A DNA stretch of 45,769 bases from Syntrophobacteraceae bacterium (GCA_013314815.1 JABUEY010000013.1:1-45769); one strand, 5' to 3'. Positions 10,601-19,250 are shown, numbered from the stretch's first letter. Notes: a model not told the origin generated them from the letters alone. Numbers and translations: made by a program.

Positions 10601-10637
10601 CGGATCGGTTCACTCGGATCCGGCTTCTTTCTTTTTT
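10601..10637 (+). terminator. Possible Rho-independent terminator after nifA
   Basis: Arms CGGATC (10601-10606) and GATCCG (10617-10622) enclose a 10-nt loop and are followed by a T-rich stretch. The stem is only 6 bp, so this is a modest candidate for the end of the nif transcript, 12 bp past the nifA stop. Confidence 0.5.
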
Positions 10638-10694
10638 CTGCCGTCAGGTGGTGAAAAGGAGAAAGCGGCACGTTGTGTGCCTGTTCCACCCCCG

Positions 10695-10734
10695 CTCCAG
10701 TTCCTTTCCTCAGTATCGAGGGGAGGAACTGGAG
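10695..10734. terminator. Long hairpin between convergent nifA and alkD-like genes
   Basis: A 17-bp stem (arms 10695-10711 and 10718-10734, two G-U pairs on the + strand transcript) closes a 6-nt loop, just before the end of the - strand repair gene. Neither strand has a T-run after it, so it is better read as an RNA-processing or Rho-related stop between convergent genes than as a simple intrinsic terminator. Confidence 0.45.
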
Positions 10735-10742
10735 TACCTCAT

Positions 10743-11450
10743 TCATCGGTTCGGTTCGGATGCCGGGGTCTGCCATCCCCCGATACGGGTCTGCACTTTT
10801 ACCCCGGTCAACTCACGCAAGGCGTCCCGCGCGATCCACCTGGCGGCCCTCGACGGGATCGACATTATTCTCCTGGAGGTTTCGACGGCCAGAACATTCA
10901 ACGGACGGTTTCTTTTCCCGATCTGCCTCAAAGCCCAGTTGACAGCCTTCTTCACGAAGTTTCTGTCATCTGTGGCCTCCCGTTCAATCACCTGCAGGAA
11001 CTTCCCGAACACCTCGTCTCCCGCCTCCTTGTGATGGACCGCCATGTGAGCCATCAGCACGAATCCGCACCTTTTTACGAACTCTTCTTCTCTGCGACTC
11101 CATCCCATGGCTTTTTCGAGCGCCCACGTCGTTCTTCCAAACAGGTTGCTGCAGCACTGGTCGCAGACATCCCACGAATCGAGATCCAGAGCCCAGCTTT
11201 CCAGTTGAGCTTCCGTCACGAGGGCCGGGTCGTCGATCATGCCGGCCAGGATGCGTGCCTCGGGAATTCCCGAGGCCCACAGTTTCCCGGCCAACTCGTG
11301 GTTCCTGCCGATCTTTCGCGCCAATCGGCGCAGCGCGGGAATCGATACGCCCAGCCTGTTGTCGGGCCTGATGCCGTATCGAGCCAAACCATCGATGGCT
11401 TTTGCACTGGACATGGACCTGAGCTCGTCTAAGATGTCCGCAGGGTGCAT
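10743..11450 (-). CDS. DNA alkylation repair protein, AlkD-like HEAT-repeat glycosylase
   Basis: The 235-residue protein belongs to the DNA alkylation repair family (AlkC/AlkD type), helical HEAT-like repeat proteins that excise positively charged alkylated bases such as 3-methyladenine and 7-methylguanine. The clearest signature is residues 91-100, DSWDVCDQCC, where the Trp and Asp correspond to the catalytic region of AlkD. It is followed by repeat-like helices and a RRIMSIPSRAARWIARDALREL end. AGGAGG lies just upstream of ATG 11450. The gene diverges from the photolyase gene across only 69 bp, so the two repair genes may share control. The biochemical specificity is inferred from the family. 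Confidence 0.85.
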   Translation of the reverse strand: MHPADILDELRSMSSAKAIDGLARYGIRPDNRLGVSIPALRRLARKIGRNHELAGKLWASGIPEARILAGMIDDPALVTEAQLESWALDLDSWDVCDQCCSNLFGRTTWALEKAMGWSRREEEFVKRCGFVLMAHMAVHHKEAGDEVFGKFLQVIEREATDDRNFVKKAVNWALRQIGKRNRPLNVLAVETSRRIMSIPSRAARWIARDALRELTGVKVQTRIGGWQTPASEPNR

Positions 11451-11519
11451 GGGACCTCCTTTGGGTAGAGCCTATCCGAACGTTGAAACCATGCGACGGC
11501 ATCGCACGGAGGACAGACC

Positions 11520-12899
11520 ATGGAACACTTTACTATTCAGGCGGATCGCATTCAACATCTCAATCAGAAGGAGATCCGGGAGGGCGAGTATGTGATCTAC
11601 TGGATGCAGCAGTCCCAGAGGTCCCGGTTCAATCACGCTCTCGAGTACGCTGTTGCAGCCGCCAACAACCTCGATAAGCCTCTGCTGGTGGTGTTCGGGG
11701 TCATGAACGGGTACCCGGAAGCGAACCTGCGCCACTACACTTTCATGATGGAGGGGCTGAAGGAGACTCAGGCGTCCCTCGCAGACCGGGGCATCAGGAT
11801 GGTGGTGCAGCACGGCAACCCCGATGCGGTAGCTGTCGAAGCCTCCCGGAAAGCGTCTCTTCTGGTCTGCGATCGCGGGTACCTGAGGCACCAGGCGGCA
11901 TGGCGGCGGGATGTGGCCCGCCACGCACCCTGCCGGGTTGTGCAGGTGGAAGCCGACGCCGTTGTTCCCGTGGATACCGCGTCGGGCAAGGCGGAATACG
12001 CCGCGCGCACCATACGACCCAAGCTTATGAGACTCCTGGATCGCTGCATTGCCGACCTGCCGGAAACGCCTCTTCGTCGGCCATCCCTCTCACTGGACAC
12101 CCGGGGCATCGCACTGGACGATATCAGCCGAGCACTCGACCCTCTCCCACTTGACAGGGCGGTCGGGGCAGTCAGCCGCTTTTACCGCGGGGGCACAACG
12201 GAGGCCGAACGCCTATTTCTTGACTTTTCCGAGTCGCGGCTGCGGCACTATGTGAAAAACCGCAACCAGCCCCAGACGGACGATGTGTCCCATATGAGCA
12301 TGTACCTTCATTTCGGGCAGATTTCCCCGGTCTACCTGGCCTGGAAGTTGACCGGGGCGGATCCTGAGTTGAACGAGCAGAAAGCGGCTTATCTCGAAGA
12401 ACTCATCGTGCGCAGGGAACTCGCCATGAATTTTGTGCGTCATAATCCCGATTATGATTCCTTCGACTGCCTGCCCAACTGGGCGATGGAAACACTTCGG
12501 GACCACGAAAAGGACCCGCGGGAACACCTCTATACCCGTGACCAGCTGGAGAACGCTCGAACTCACGATCCCTACTGGAACGCCGCCATGCTGGAAATGA
12601 AACACTCCGGCTACATGCACAACGCCATGCGCATGTACTGGGGCAAGAAGATTCTTGAATGGTCCGAGACGCCTGAACAAGCCTTCCGGACGGCACTCGA
12701 ACTGAACAACAGGTACTTCCTGGACGGGCGTGATCCCAGTTCGTACGCGGGAGTCGCCTGGGTCTTCGGGCTCCACGACCGGCCATGGAAGGAACGCCCG
12801 ATATTCGGCAAAGTGCGAATCATGCTTGCATCGGGCCTCGAGCGAAAGTGCGATATTCAGTCCTACGTGGAGAAGGCGGCTCGATTTGTGCGCGAATGA
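11520..12899 (+). CDS. Class II cyclobutane pyrimidine dimer photolyase
   Basis: The protein (459 residues) repairs UV-induced pyrimidine dimers using light and reduced FAD. It has an N-terminal Rossmann-like photolyase domain (about 20-170) and a C-terminal FAD-binding helical domain. Class II signatures are SMYLHFGQISP, EELIVRRELAMNFVRHNPDYDS, and in the C-terminal part NNRYFLDGRDPSSYAGVAW followed by GLHDRPW. GGAGG lies 7 nt before ATG 11520. It is divergent to the alkD-like gene. Class II enzymes are common in methanogens, anaerobes and eukaryotes, so their presence in an anaerobe is not surprising. No truncation is visible. Confidence 0.95.
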   Translation: MEHFTIQADRIQHLNQKEIREGEYVIYWMQQSQRSRFNHALEYAVAAANNLDKPLLVVFGVMNGYPEANLRHYTFMMEGLKETQASLADRGIRMVVQHGNPDAVAVEASRKASLLVCDRGYLRHQAAWRRDVARHAPCRVVQVEADAVVPVDTASGKAEYAARTIRPKLMRLLDRCIADLPETPLRRPSLSLDTRGIALDDISRALDPLPLDRAVGAVSRFYRGGTTEAERLFLDFSESRLRHYVKNRNQPQTDDVSHMSMYLHFGQISPVYLAWKLTGADPELNEQKAAYLEELIVRRELAMNFVRHNPDYDSFDCLPNWAMETLRDHEKDPREHLYTRDQLENARTHDPYWNAAMLEMKHSGYMHNAMRMYWGKKILEWSETPEQAFRTALELNNRYFLDGRDPSSYAGVAWVFGLHDRPWKERPIFGKVRIMLASGLERKCDIQSYVEKAARFVRE

Positions 12900-13281
12900 A
12901 CCCGCCCTCGATGCCTTCCCCACCGGACCAGACAGGGGACTCCACTTGAAAGGAAAACGTTTTCTGCAATACCCTCAGCCGTCCGGCATGTGGCGAGATA
13001 GGCGGTAATCAGGATGGCATCTCTGTCCGAAAATGAAACATTTCTTGCCTGGATTTTTCCACTTCGATTATTATTGTTGAAGAGTCGTTTTCACCAGGCT
13101 GGTAGGTGCCGGGTCAAAGGTGTTCTCTGTGAGCCTCGCGCCGGGGATTCGCCCGCCTTCCAGCAATACGGGGCGGTTCGTTGCGGTCCGGCCCATACCG
13201 GCGTCGGGCGTAAGTTCGCATCTCGAATATGTCTGAATGTTGAGCATTTTTCCGCAAGTTCGTTTGCCCTGGAGGCCACGT
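12900..13281 (+). other. Intergenic stretch between photolyase and secreted-protein gene
   Basis: No convincing gene is visible. It holds a 12-bp perfect palindrome (12953-12964, GAAAACGTTTTC) shortly after the photolyase stop and one sigma-70-like promoter (listed separately). Confidence 0.5.
13045..13074 (+). promoter_or_regulatory. Possible sigma-70 promoter upstream of the 13282 gene
   Basis: TTGCCT (13045-13050) and TATTAT (13069-13074) are spaced by 18 bp in a locally AT-rich patch. They match the consensus at 4/6 and 5/6 positions. The gene start is about 200 bp downstream, so the link is tentative. Confidence 0.35.
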
Positions 13282-13890
13282 ATGAGAACCATGATTGCTG
13301 TCATTCTTGCGGCGGTGTTTTCTCTTCCATCCATGGCGGTCTGCGCGGGCGCTCCCCGTCAGATCGCGGGCATCCGGCTCGGAGCCGACGTATCCGAGTA
13401 CAGGGATCTTCTCCACATGGATACCGCGGTACCGCTCAGGCACTCGGAATACCTCACGGAAGCCGATATCCGATACATCCCGGGGTACAGGGGGGGCTAT
13501 GTTTCCTATGCAAACTGTGCCGAACCCGGCCGGATCGCAAGGATCAAGTTGAAATACGAACGGGACGACAAGGGTTTTTTTGACCAGTTGCTGGACCAGT
13601 TCAACCGGAAGTTCGGGAAGCCGGCGGAATACCGGGGCGACGCTTTCAGGGCGTGCATTGCATGGAAGTGGACCTTCGTGGACAGTGAGAAGAACAGGAT
13701 CAACCTGATTCTTCAGCACAACTGCCAGGATGACGAGGACTACATGAGCGGCAACGCCGTGAAACTGTCCATGAGGAACCTCATCGAAAAGGAGAGGCTC
13801 TGTTTTGAAGCCAGAAGACCCGAGCCCCGAAAACCCGCGGAAGAATTACGGGAGAAAAAGTTCGATATAAAATATTTCGTTCCCGATTGA
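13282..13890 (+). CDS. Secreted protein of unknown function
   Basis: I do not recognise the family. The 202-residue product begins with a clear signal peptide (MRTMIAVILAAVFSLPSMAVCAG, cleavage likely near residue 22), so it should be periplasmic or released. The mature part has ADVSEYRDLLHMD near the start, charged and aromatic residues, and three cysteines in the middle (SYANCAEP, FRACIAW, QHNCQDD), which may form disulfides. It ends in a Lys/Arg/Glu-rich tail with REKKFDIKYFVPD. GGAGG lies 7 nt before ATG 13282. The gene stands alone between the photolyase and the hpn operon and shares no obvious transcript with either. Confidence 0.8.
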   Translation: MRTMIAVILAAVFSLPSMAVCAGAPRQIAGIRLGADVSEYRDLLHMDTAVPLRHSEYLTEADIRYIPGYRGGYVSYANCAEPGRIARIKLKYERDDKGFFDQLLDQFNRKFGKPAEYRGDAFRACIAWKWTFVDSEKNRINLILQHNCQDDEDYMSGNAVKLSMRNLIEKERLCFEARRPEPRKPAEELREKKFDIKYFVPD

Positions 13891-14030
13891 TCCCAGGCCC
13901 CTTTGGGCTAAGGAATCCGGGCGGACATGGCATTCGTCCCGCCTTTGCCATCCCGTGGGAAGCGGAAATGGAGGAACCGGTCCGTTTCCCTTTCTTTCCT
14001 CAATCCAAGGGCATACCGCCCGGACTCTTC

Positions 14031-14059
14031 TTGACATGAAATCTCATGCCTCTTATAGT
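14031..14059 (+). promoter_or_regulatory. Near-consensus sigma-70 promoter of the hpnJKI operon
   Basis: TTGACA (14031-14036, 6/6) and TATAGT (14054-14059, 5/6) are separated by exactly 17 bp. Transcription would start near 14066, leaving a leader of about 25 nt that carries GGAGG before the hpnJ ATG at 14092. Confidence 0.8.
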
Positions 14060-14091
14060 TCAGCGTCTTTTACGAACCCCATGGAGGCCCT

Positions 14092-15522
14092 ATGAAGACT
14101 CTGCTCCTGAATCCACCCTCTTTTGAAAAATTCGACGGGGGGGCCAGTTCACGCTGGCCCGCACGGCGCGAGATCACGTCATTCTGGTATCCCGTGTGGC
14201 TGGCCTATCCGGCGGGCATGATCAAGGAAAGCAGGCTCCTGGATGCGCCTCCGCATGGAGTCACTCCCGAGGACACCCTCCAAATCGCCGGGGCATACGA
14301 TTTCCTGGTGCTCTTTACCAGCACGCCCGGGTTCAAGAACGACGTCAGGCTTGCCGAGATGATCAAGGATTCACATCCCGGGATCAAGATCGCTTTCGTA
14401 GGTCCACCGGTGTCCGTACAGCCCGAGGATACTCTGAAAGCGTCCCGGGCCATCGACTTCGTTGCACGCAGGGAATTCGACTATACCGTGACGGAGTTCG
14501 CACAGGGTGTGAAGCTGGAAGACATCCAGGGAGTGAGCTATCGAAAGAACGGAAAGATCATTCACAATCCCGACCGGCCGCCTCTTACCGACCTGGATTC
14601 TCTCCCGTTCGTCGTCGACGTCTACAAACGGGACCTGGATATCACCCGGTACAACGTTCCTTTTCTGCGCCATCCTTTCGTCGCTTTCTATTCTTCACGG
14701 GGATGCCCGGCCCTGTGTACCTTCTGCCTGTGGCCCCAGACGTTCAGCGGTCATCGCTGGCGGACGCGAAGCAGCGGGAACGTGGCCGCCGAAGTCAGGC
14801 ACGCCCTGGAAATCTTCCCCAACCTCAAGGAGATCTTCTTCGACGACGACACCTTCGCGTGGGGAAAGGCTCGAACCATAGACCTGTGTGAGAAGCTCAA
14901 ACCCATAAACTTCACCTGGTCCTGCACATGTCGTGTCCACGCCGATTACGAAATGCTCAAAGCCATGAAGGATGCCGGGTGCCGTCTGCTCATCGTCGGT
15001 TTCGAATCAGGCGATCCCACCGTGCTCAGGAATATCAAGAAAGGCGCCACAGCCGAACAGGCCCTTGCCTTCATGCAGAACTGCAGGAAACTCGGCCTCG
15101 CCGTCCACGGCGACTTCATTATCGGGCTTCCCGGCGAAACCCACGAAACCATCGAGAGGACCATGCAGTTTGCCGAGAAGCTGGATTGCGAGACGATCCA
15201 GGTTTCCATTGCCCATCCTTATCCCGGTACGGAATTCGATGAATATGCCCGCAGCCACGGCTACATCACCGAAGACGACATGTCCGATGAACTCGGTCAC
15301 CAGTTGCCCAATATCCAGTACCCCGGACTGGACAGGCATGAAATCGTCGAGGCCGTCGAATACTTCTACGGACGGTATTACTTCCGGCCCAGGATCGTCT
15401 TCCGCATTGTCCGGCGGGCGCTTTTCGACGGTGAAGAACGTATTCGCCTGTTCAAGGAAGCCAAGGAATATCTTCAGCTGCGGGCCAGGCGGAAGAGGTT
15501 TTCCAGGGCCAAGGCATGCTGA
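14092..15522 (+). CDS. hpnJ: HpnJ, B12-binding radical SAM enzyme of hopanoid head-group synthesis
   Basis: HpnJ converts the glucosaminyl-bacteriohopanetetrol made by HpnI and HpnK to the cyclitol ether, a ring rearrangement by radical chemistry. The 476-residue protein has an N-terminal B12-binding-like region (about 1-160, starting KTLLLNPPSFEKFDGG), then a radical SAM domain with CX3CX2C at C205-C209-C212 (SRGCPALCTFCLWPQ). Downstream are FDDDTF, GFESGDPTVL and HGDFIIGLPGET, typical of class B radical SAM proteins. The WPARREITSFWYPVWLAYPAGM stretch near the start is in keeping with HpnJ. It is the first gene of hpnJ-hpnK-hpnI. The gene order strengthens the call considerably. Confidence 0.9.
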   Translation: MKTLLLNPPSFEKFDGGASSRWPARREITSFWYPVWLAYPAGMIKESRLLDAPPHGVTPEDTLQIAGAYDFLVLFTSTPGFKNDVRLAEMIKDSHPGIKIAFVGPPVSVQPEDTLKASRAIDFVARREFDYTVTEFAQGVKLEDIQGVSYRKNGKIIHNPDRPPLTDLDSLPFVVDVYKRDLDITRYNVPFLRHPFVAFYSSRGCPALCTFCLWPQTFSGHRWRTRSSGNVAAEVRHALEIFPNLKEIFFDDDTFAWGKARTIDLCEKLKPINFTWSCTCRVHADYEMLKAMKDAGCRLLIVGFESGDPTVLRNIKKGATAEQALAFMQNCRKLGLAVHGDFIIGLPGETHETIERTMQFAEKLDCETIQVSIAHPYPGTEFDEYARSHGYITEDDMSDELGHQLPNIQYPGLDRHEIVEAVEYFYGRYYFRPRIVFRIVRRALFDGEERIRLFKEAKEYLQLRARRKRFSRAKAC

Positions 15523-15641
15523 GGCGGCTCTTGATTTCCGGGCAGGAGCGCGACCCGCCGTACCGAGGACTTTCCTCCGGACGCCGCGGTTCATCGGCCC
15601 GCGACAAGAGCCCGGGGTATCGCCCGATGATTGAAGGCAGG

Positions 15642-16553
15642 ATGGGTGAGATTCTGCTGATCGTCAACGGAGATGATTTCGGGGCATCCGAGGAGGTCAA
15701 CGAGGCCGTTGTGCTGGCTTTTCGCACGGGGGTACTCACCAGCTGCAGCCTCATGACTTCCGGAAACGCCTTCGACCATGCCGTGGGACTCGCTCGAGAA
15801 AACCCGGGGCTTGCCGTGGGCATACACCTGGTGACCGTCCTCGGCAGGCCGGTCCTTCCCCCGTTCGAGATTCCCGACATTGTCGACACTCACGGCCGCC
15901 TGCCGTCGAATCCGACTCTAGCCGGCCTGAAATATTACTTCTCTTTACGAGCCCGGCGACAATTAATGAAAGAACTCGATGCCCAGTTCAGAAAATTCCT
16001 GTCCACCGGCCTTCATCCTTCGCATATAGACAGCCACCTGCACATGCACATCCACCCGGTTATACGGGATGCGGCCATCGAACTGGGAATGAGGTACGGT
16101 GTCCGGCGGATGAGGGTTCCCCGGGACGACCTCGATATCACCACTCGATTTCAGGGTGCCAGGCCTTTTTCAAACAAGCTTTCCGATCGCATTTTCCGTT
16201 CCCTGAACAGGCACATGAGGGCAAAACTCCGGCGAAACGGATTCGTGTTTCCCGACCGTGTCTTCGGTCTTTTCATGAGCGGCAGGATGAACGAAGATTA
16301 TTTCCTCCACGTTCTCGACCACCTGCACGATGCCTCGAACGAGATCTACTTCCACCCGTCCGTCCACCCTCGAGACCGAACGCCCGGCGTCCAGGACCTG
16401 CACGGAATGAAAGAATTCCATGCCCTCACCTCCGCGGCGGTGAAAAACCGCATACGCGAATCGGGAATCCACCTGGCCGACTACCGGCGCCTGGACCGCG
16501 ATCATGAACCCGCCGGCAAGGCGTTTTCTTCGCGAGGCAAAGACACCCGGTAA
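15642..16553 (+). CDS. hpnK: HpnK, YdjC-family deacetylase of hopanoid head-group synthesis
   Basis: HpnK removes the acetyl group from the N-acetylglucosaminyl-bacteriohopanetetrol formed by HpnI. It belongs to the YdjC/ChbG carbohydrate deacetylase family. The metal-binding pattern is visible as VNGDDFGASEEVNEAV near the N-terminus, GIHLVTVLGRP, and HIDSHLHMHIHPVI in the middle, with EIYFHPSVHPRD near the C-terminus. I place the start at ATG 15642 (303 residues), where GAAGG precedes and the protein begins like its family. ATG 15627 is possible, and the frame is open further upstream to overlap hpnJ. It sits between hpnJ and hpnI, as in other cyclitol-ether producers. Confidence 0.88.
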   Translation: MGEILLIVNGDDFGASEEVNEAVVLAFRTGVLTSCSLMTSGNAFDHAVGLARENPGLAVGIHLVTVLGRPVLPPFEIPDIVDTHGRLPSNPTLAGLKYYFSLRARRQLMKELDAQFRKFLSTGLHPSHIDSHLHMHIHPVIRDAAIELGMRYGVRRMRVPRDDLDITTRFQGARPFSNKLSDRIFRSLNRHMRAKLRRNGFVFPDRVFGLFMSGRMNEDYFLHVLDHLHDASNEIYFHPSVHPRDRTPGVQDLHGMKEFHALTSAAVKNRIRESGIHLADYRRLDRDHEPAGKAFSSRGKDTR

Positions 16554-16631
16554 CCGACCGGTCTGCCGCAATGCGGGGAACACCCGCTGAAGCCGGCCTC
16601 GATCAACCCTTTCCGCGGGAAACTCCGACCC

Positions 16632-17783
16632 ATGACATACTATGTGCTCACCGCTCTTCTGACCACCCTTGCCCTGGCTTCCATCGCCTATCGACTCGTG
16701 AGCCTTGTCGCCGCGATCAGGTTCTTTTCCCGGGCTGACAAGCCGAGCTCTCCTATCCCCCCGCCTCCCGTCAGCGTGATGATTCCCCTGTGCGGAGTGG
16801 ATTTCGAGGCATACGAAAATTACCTCTCGTTCTGCCGGCAAGAATATCCTGAATTCCAGCTGGTTTTTGGAGTACAGGACCCGGGGGATTCATCCGTCGA
16901 GGTGGTCAGGCGGCTCATGGCCGAGTGTCCGGACAGGGACATCGAACTGGTGATCGGTTCTGAAACCATCGGCCACAACCCCAAGGTGAACAACCTGCAC
17001 AACATGTCCAAGAGGGTGAAACACGATATCATCGTCCTGGCGGACAGCGATATCCGGGTGGAACCGGACTATCTGTCCTCCGTCGCGGAGCAGCTCGATG
17101 ACGACCGAGTGGGCTTGGTCACCTGTTTCTACCGGGCAGGAGCCGCGCCGAGCCTGGGAGCAAAGATCGAAGCGGTGGGGATAACCGGGGATTTCGCTTC
17201 CGGCGTCCTCGTAGCCAACCAGCTCGAAGGAATGTCGTTTGCCCTGGGAGCCACCATCGGTGTGAAGCGCAAAGTCCTCGAATCCATCGGTGGATTCAAG
17301 GCCGTCGCGGACTATCTCGCCGACGACTACATGCTGGGCAACCTCGTGTGGAAGGCAGGCTGCCAGGTCAGACTCTCGCGGCACGTGGTGCAGACCGTCC
17401 TCCACCCCGTGAGTATCGCAAGCATGATCACACACCAGGTCCGATGGGCGAGAGGCATCCGGGCCTGCAGACCTCGAGGCCACTTCGGTTCGATCGTCAC
17501 TTACGGCACCGCCCTGGCATGCCTCAACGTCCTTGTGTGCAGCACGTCCCTGCCCAGCCTGCTTCTGCTGGCATCGGTTCTTTCCGTTCGACTCTGCTCG
17601 GCATGGTTTGTCGGTGTCCGGTGCCTGGGCGACGACATTCTGAGAAGAAACATCCTGCTGGTGCCCATTGCAGACATCCTGGGCTTTGTGGTCTGGTGCC
17701 TCGGCATTCGAGGCAGAAATGTGGTATGGCGGGGAAAAACCTTCCATCTCGACAAGGACGGGAAGATTGTTCCCGCGGGGTAG
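16632..17783 (+). CDS. hpnI: HpnI, membrane glycosyltransferase of hopanoid head-group synthesis
   Basis: HpnI attaches N-acetylglucosamine to bacteriohopanetetrol, the first step towards the cyclitol ether. The 383-residue protein is a GT2 enzyme of the ceramide-glucosyltransferase-like type. It has an N-terminal membrane span (about 5-32), a GT-A catalytic domain with the DxD-type motif LADSDIR (about 136-142), LADDYMLG, and the HQVRWARG (QxxRW) acceptor motif, followed by two to three C-terminal membrane spans. It ends 17 bp before the oppositely oriented Spy-like gene. The three hpn genes cover the whole path from bacteriohopanetetrol to its cyclitol ether; the earlier hopanoid genes are not in the window. 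Confidence 0.9.
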   Translation: MTYYVLTALLTTLALASIAYRLVSLVAAIRFFSRADKPSSPIPPPPVSVMIPLCGVDFEAYENYLSFCRQEYPEFQLVFGVQDPGDSSVEVVRRLMAECPDRDIELVIGSETIGHNPKVNNLHNMSKRVKHDIIVLADSDIRVEPDYLSSVAEQLDDDRVGLVTCFYRAGAAPSLGAKIEAVGITGDFASGVLVANQLEGMSFALGATIGVKRKVLESIGGFKAVADYLADDYMLGNLVWKAGCQVRLSRHVVQTVLHPVSIASMITHQVRWARGIRACRPRGHFGSIVTYGTALACLNVLVCSTSLPSLLLLASVLSVRLCSAWFVGVRCLGDDILRRNILLVPIADILGFVVWCLGIRGRNVVWRGKTFHLDKDGKIVPAG

Positions 17784-17800
17784 GAACGGGCGGGCGGGCG

Positions 17801-18220
17801 TCAGTCACACGGTTCTTGTCCATTGCCCTCCATTCGAGCATCCCTGTCCCGCCGGTATCTCTTCTTGACCTTTTCGTGCAGGACATCGAGCTTTTCCTGC
17901 TGTTCGGCGCTGAGTTCGGCCTTCATCAGGATTATGCCTTCATCGAGAATCCTTTCCAGTTCCGGGCGGCTTCGGCGCCTGACTTCCCGTATCTGCTCAT
18001 GGATGCGACATACGATCTTTCCGATTTTCACTCTTTGCTCGTCATCGAGTTCGAGTTCACCGGTGAGTTTCTTCATCACCAGCTCTCTCGCGGGAGGCCT
18101 CCATTTTGAATAAGATTCCTTCATGGACTGCCTGACATAGAAACCTCCCGAAACGGCTCCTATCAACACTCCCGAAAGAAACAAAGCCACCAGCCCCGAC
18201 CAAAGCTTCCACCTTTTCAC
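17801..18220 (-). CDS. Membrane-anchored Spy/CnrX-like periplasmic sensor
   Basis: With the GTG start at 18220 the product has 139 residues: a short basic N-terminus (VKRWKLW), one membrane span (about 6-27, WSGLVALFLSGVLIGAVSGG) and a charged helical periplasmic domain. That domain contains two LTxxQ-like repeats, LELDDEQRVKIGKI and ELSAEQQEKLDVL, the mark of the Spy/CpxP/ZraP and heavy-metal-resistance sensor group. CnrX, the sensor of the CnrYXH system, has the same one-span layout. It is the last gene of a Spy-like / sigma / anti-sigma / sensor cassette. A longer frame from TTG 18265 would overlap the upstream gene and is less likely. Metal binding is not proven: His and Met are few. Confidence 0.75.
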   Translation of the reverse strand: MKRWKLWSGLVALFLSGVLIGAVSGGFYVRQSMKESYSKWRPPARELVMKKLTGELELDDEQRVKIGKIVCRIHEQIREVRRRSRPELERILDEGIILMKAELSAEQQEKLDVLHEKVKKRYRRDRDARMEGNGQEPCD

Positions 18221-18239
18221 CTTTGCTCGACCCCTCTTC

Positions 18240-18563
18240 TCAGTTGATCCCGAACGACTGGGCAAGTACGATGTCCGCGGAATCGTCCAGGATCAGGCGC
18301 GCGATTTCATACTCCGTGTCCAGGCCGGAATGAGCGGCAAAGAACAGCAGCACCACGGCAACCAGGCAGGTCGCAGCTGCAAAACGCCACACGGCCCTGC
18401 CGAACAAGGCATCCCACACGCCTCCGTTCACCTCCGACTGCCCGATACTCGACATGATGCCGGCTTTCAGGCGGGAGCTCATCTCAAAAGATCTCTCCTG
18501 CCCGCGGTAAGCCGAGATGAGTGCCTTCTCGACTCTTTGGACGTCCTCACGAAGTCCCTTCAT
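18240..18563 (-). CDS. Putative one-span anti-sigma factor
   Basis: The 107-residue protein has an N-terminal cytosolic helical part (about 1-55, MKGLREDVQRVEKALI...SSRLKAGIMSSIGQ), one membrane span (about 59-76, WRFAAATCLVAVVLLFFAA) and a short periplasmic tail. It matches no zinc-containing anti-sigma motif (no HXXXCXXC), so I rely on size, topology and position. It starts inside the end of the ECF sigma gene (17-bp overlap) and precedes the CnrX-like sensor, which is where a CnrY-type anti-sigma factor would be. It would hold the sigma factor at the membrane until released by a periplasmic signal. Confidence 0.6.
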   Translation of the reverse strand: MKGLREDVQRVEKALISAYRGQERSFEMSSRLKAGIMSSIGQSEVNGGVWDALFGRAVWRFAAATCLVAVVLLFFAAHSGLDTEYEIARLILDDSADIVLAQSFGIN

Positions 18564-19170
18564 CGGATGTCTTCCGTCTTTCTTCTACGAGTTCCATGAT
18601 CATCTTCTTCATGCGCTGCCTCGACCTGTGAGCTCTCACCTTCACTCTCACGGAACTCCAGCCCAGCAGATCAGCCGTCTCCCGCACGGACAATCCATCG
18701 AGATGCACAAGCGTGACGATCATCCGGTCATCCGCGGAAAGCCTGTCGAGTGCGTATTCCAGCACTTCCCGAGCTTCGCGTTGAGCCGCCTGCCTCTCGA
18801 AGACCTCGCGGGAATCATCGGCGAGCAGCACATCGAGCCATCCCTGATGATCTTCAGTGAGAGAACTCAGGGACACCTCCCGCTTCCGATAGTGTTTCCG
18901 CCAGAAATCGTGGCAGCCCCGCACGGCGATGCTCGATATCCACCTGCCGAAAGGGCTGCGCGCCCCAAAGGTCGGCAGAGACCTGTAAATCGACACGAAC
19001 ACGTCGTGGGTCACCTCCTCAACAGATTCCGAGGGCACATGCCTGGCAACGATTCGGCCCACCGCATCGCCATACCTGTCCACCAGAAGTCCGAATGCTT
19101 CCGTGTCGCCGTCATTTACCCGTTGAACGATGTCGATATCAGAGGGCTCCTGCACAGACTTGTCATTCAT
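18547..19170 (-). CDS. ECF-family RNA polymerase sigma factor
   Basis: The 207-residue protein (ATG 19170) has region 2 (about residues 15-90: DIVQRVNDGDTEAFGLLVDRYG, then EEVTHDVFVSIYRSLPTF and the FGRWISSIAVRGCHDFWRK helix) and region 4 with an HTH (about 135-190: LEYALDRLSADDRMIVTLVHLDGLSVRETADLLG, then VKVRAHRSRQRMKK). That is the two-domain layout of extracytoplasmic-function sigma factors. A start at ATG 19191 is possible but lacks a spaced ribosome site. The next gene overlaps it and encodes a one-span protein, the usual anti-sigma arrangement. The target regulon probably includes this operon itself. Confidence 0.92.
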   Translation of the reverse strand: MNDKSVQEPSDIDIVQRVNDGDTEAFGLLVDRYGDAVGRIVARHVPSESVEEVTHDVFVSIYRSLPTFGARSPFGRWISSIAVRGCHDFWRKHYRKREVSLSSLTEDHQGWLDVLLADDSREVFERQAAQREAREVLEYALDRLSADDRMIVTLVHLDGLSVRETADLLGWSSVRVKVRAHRSRQRMKKMIMELVEERRKTSDEGTS

Positions 19171-19250
19171 TCGGCTCGATCCGAATAACATTCCATTTCA
19201 CGGGATACGGACATGGGAAGCACCCAGCTGCCGGCCACCGGCCTGCCCGA

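Noticed and set aside
13014-13583. Alternative long + strand frame across the secreted-protein gene start
   Set aside because: It runs out of frame through the signal-peptide gene and has no protein-like features.
18221-18265. TTG start for the Spy/CnrX-like sensor
   Set aside because: It would overlap the preceding gene; GTG 18220 gives a basic N-terminus directly before the membrane span.
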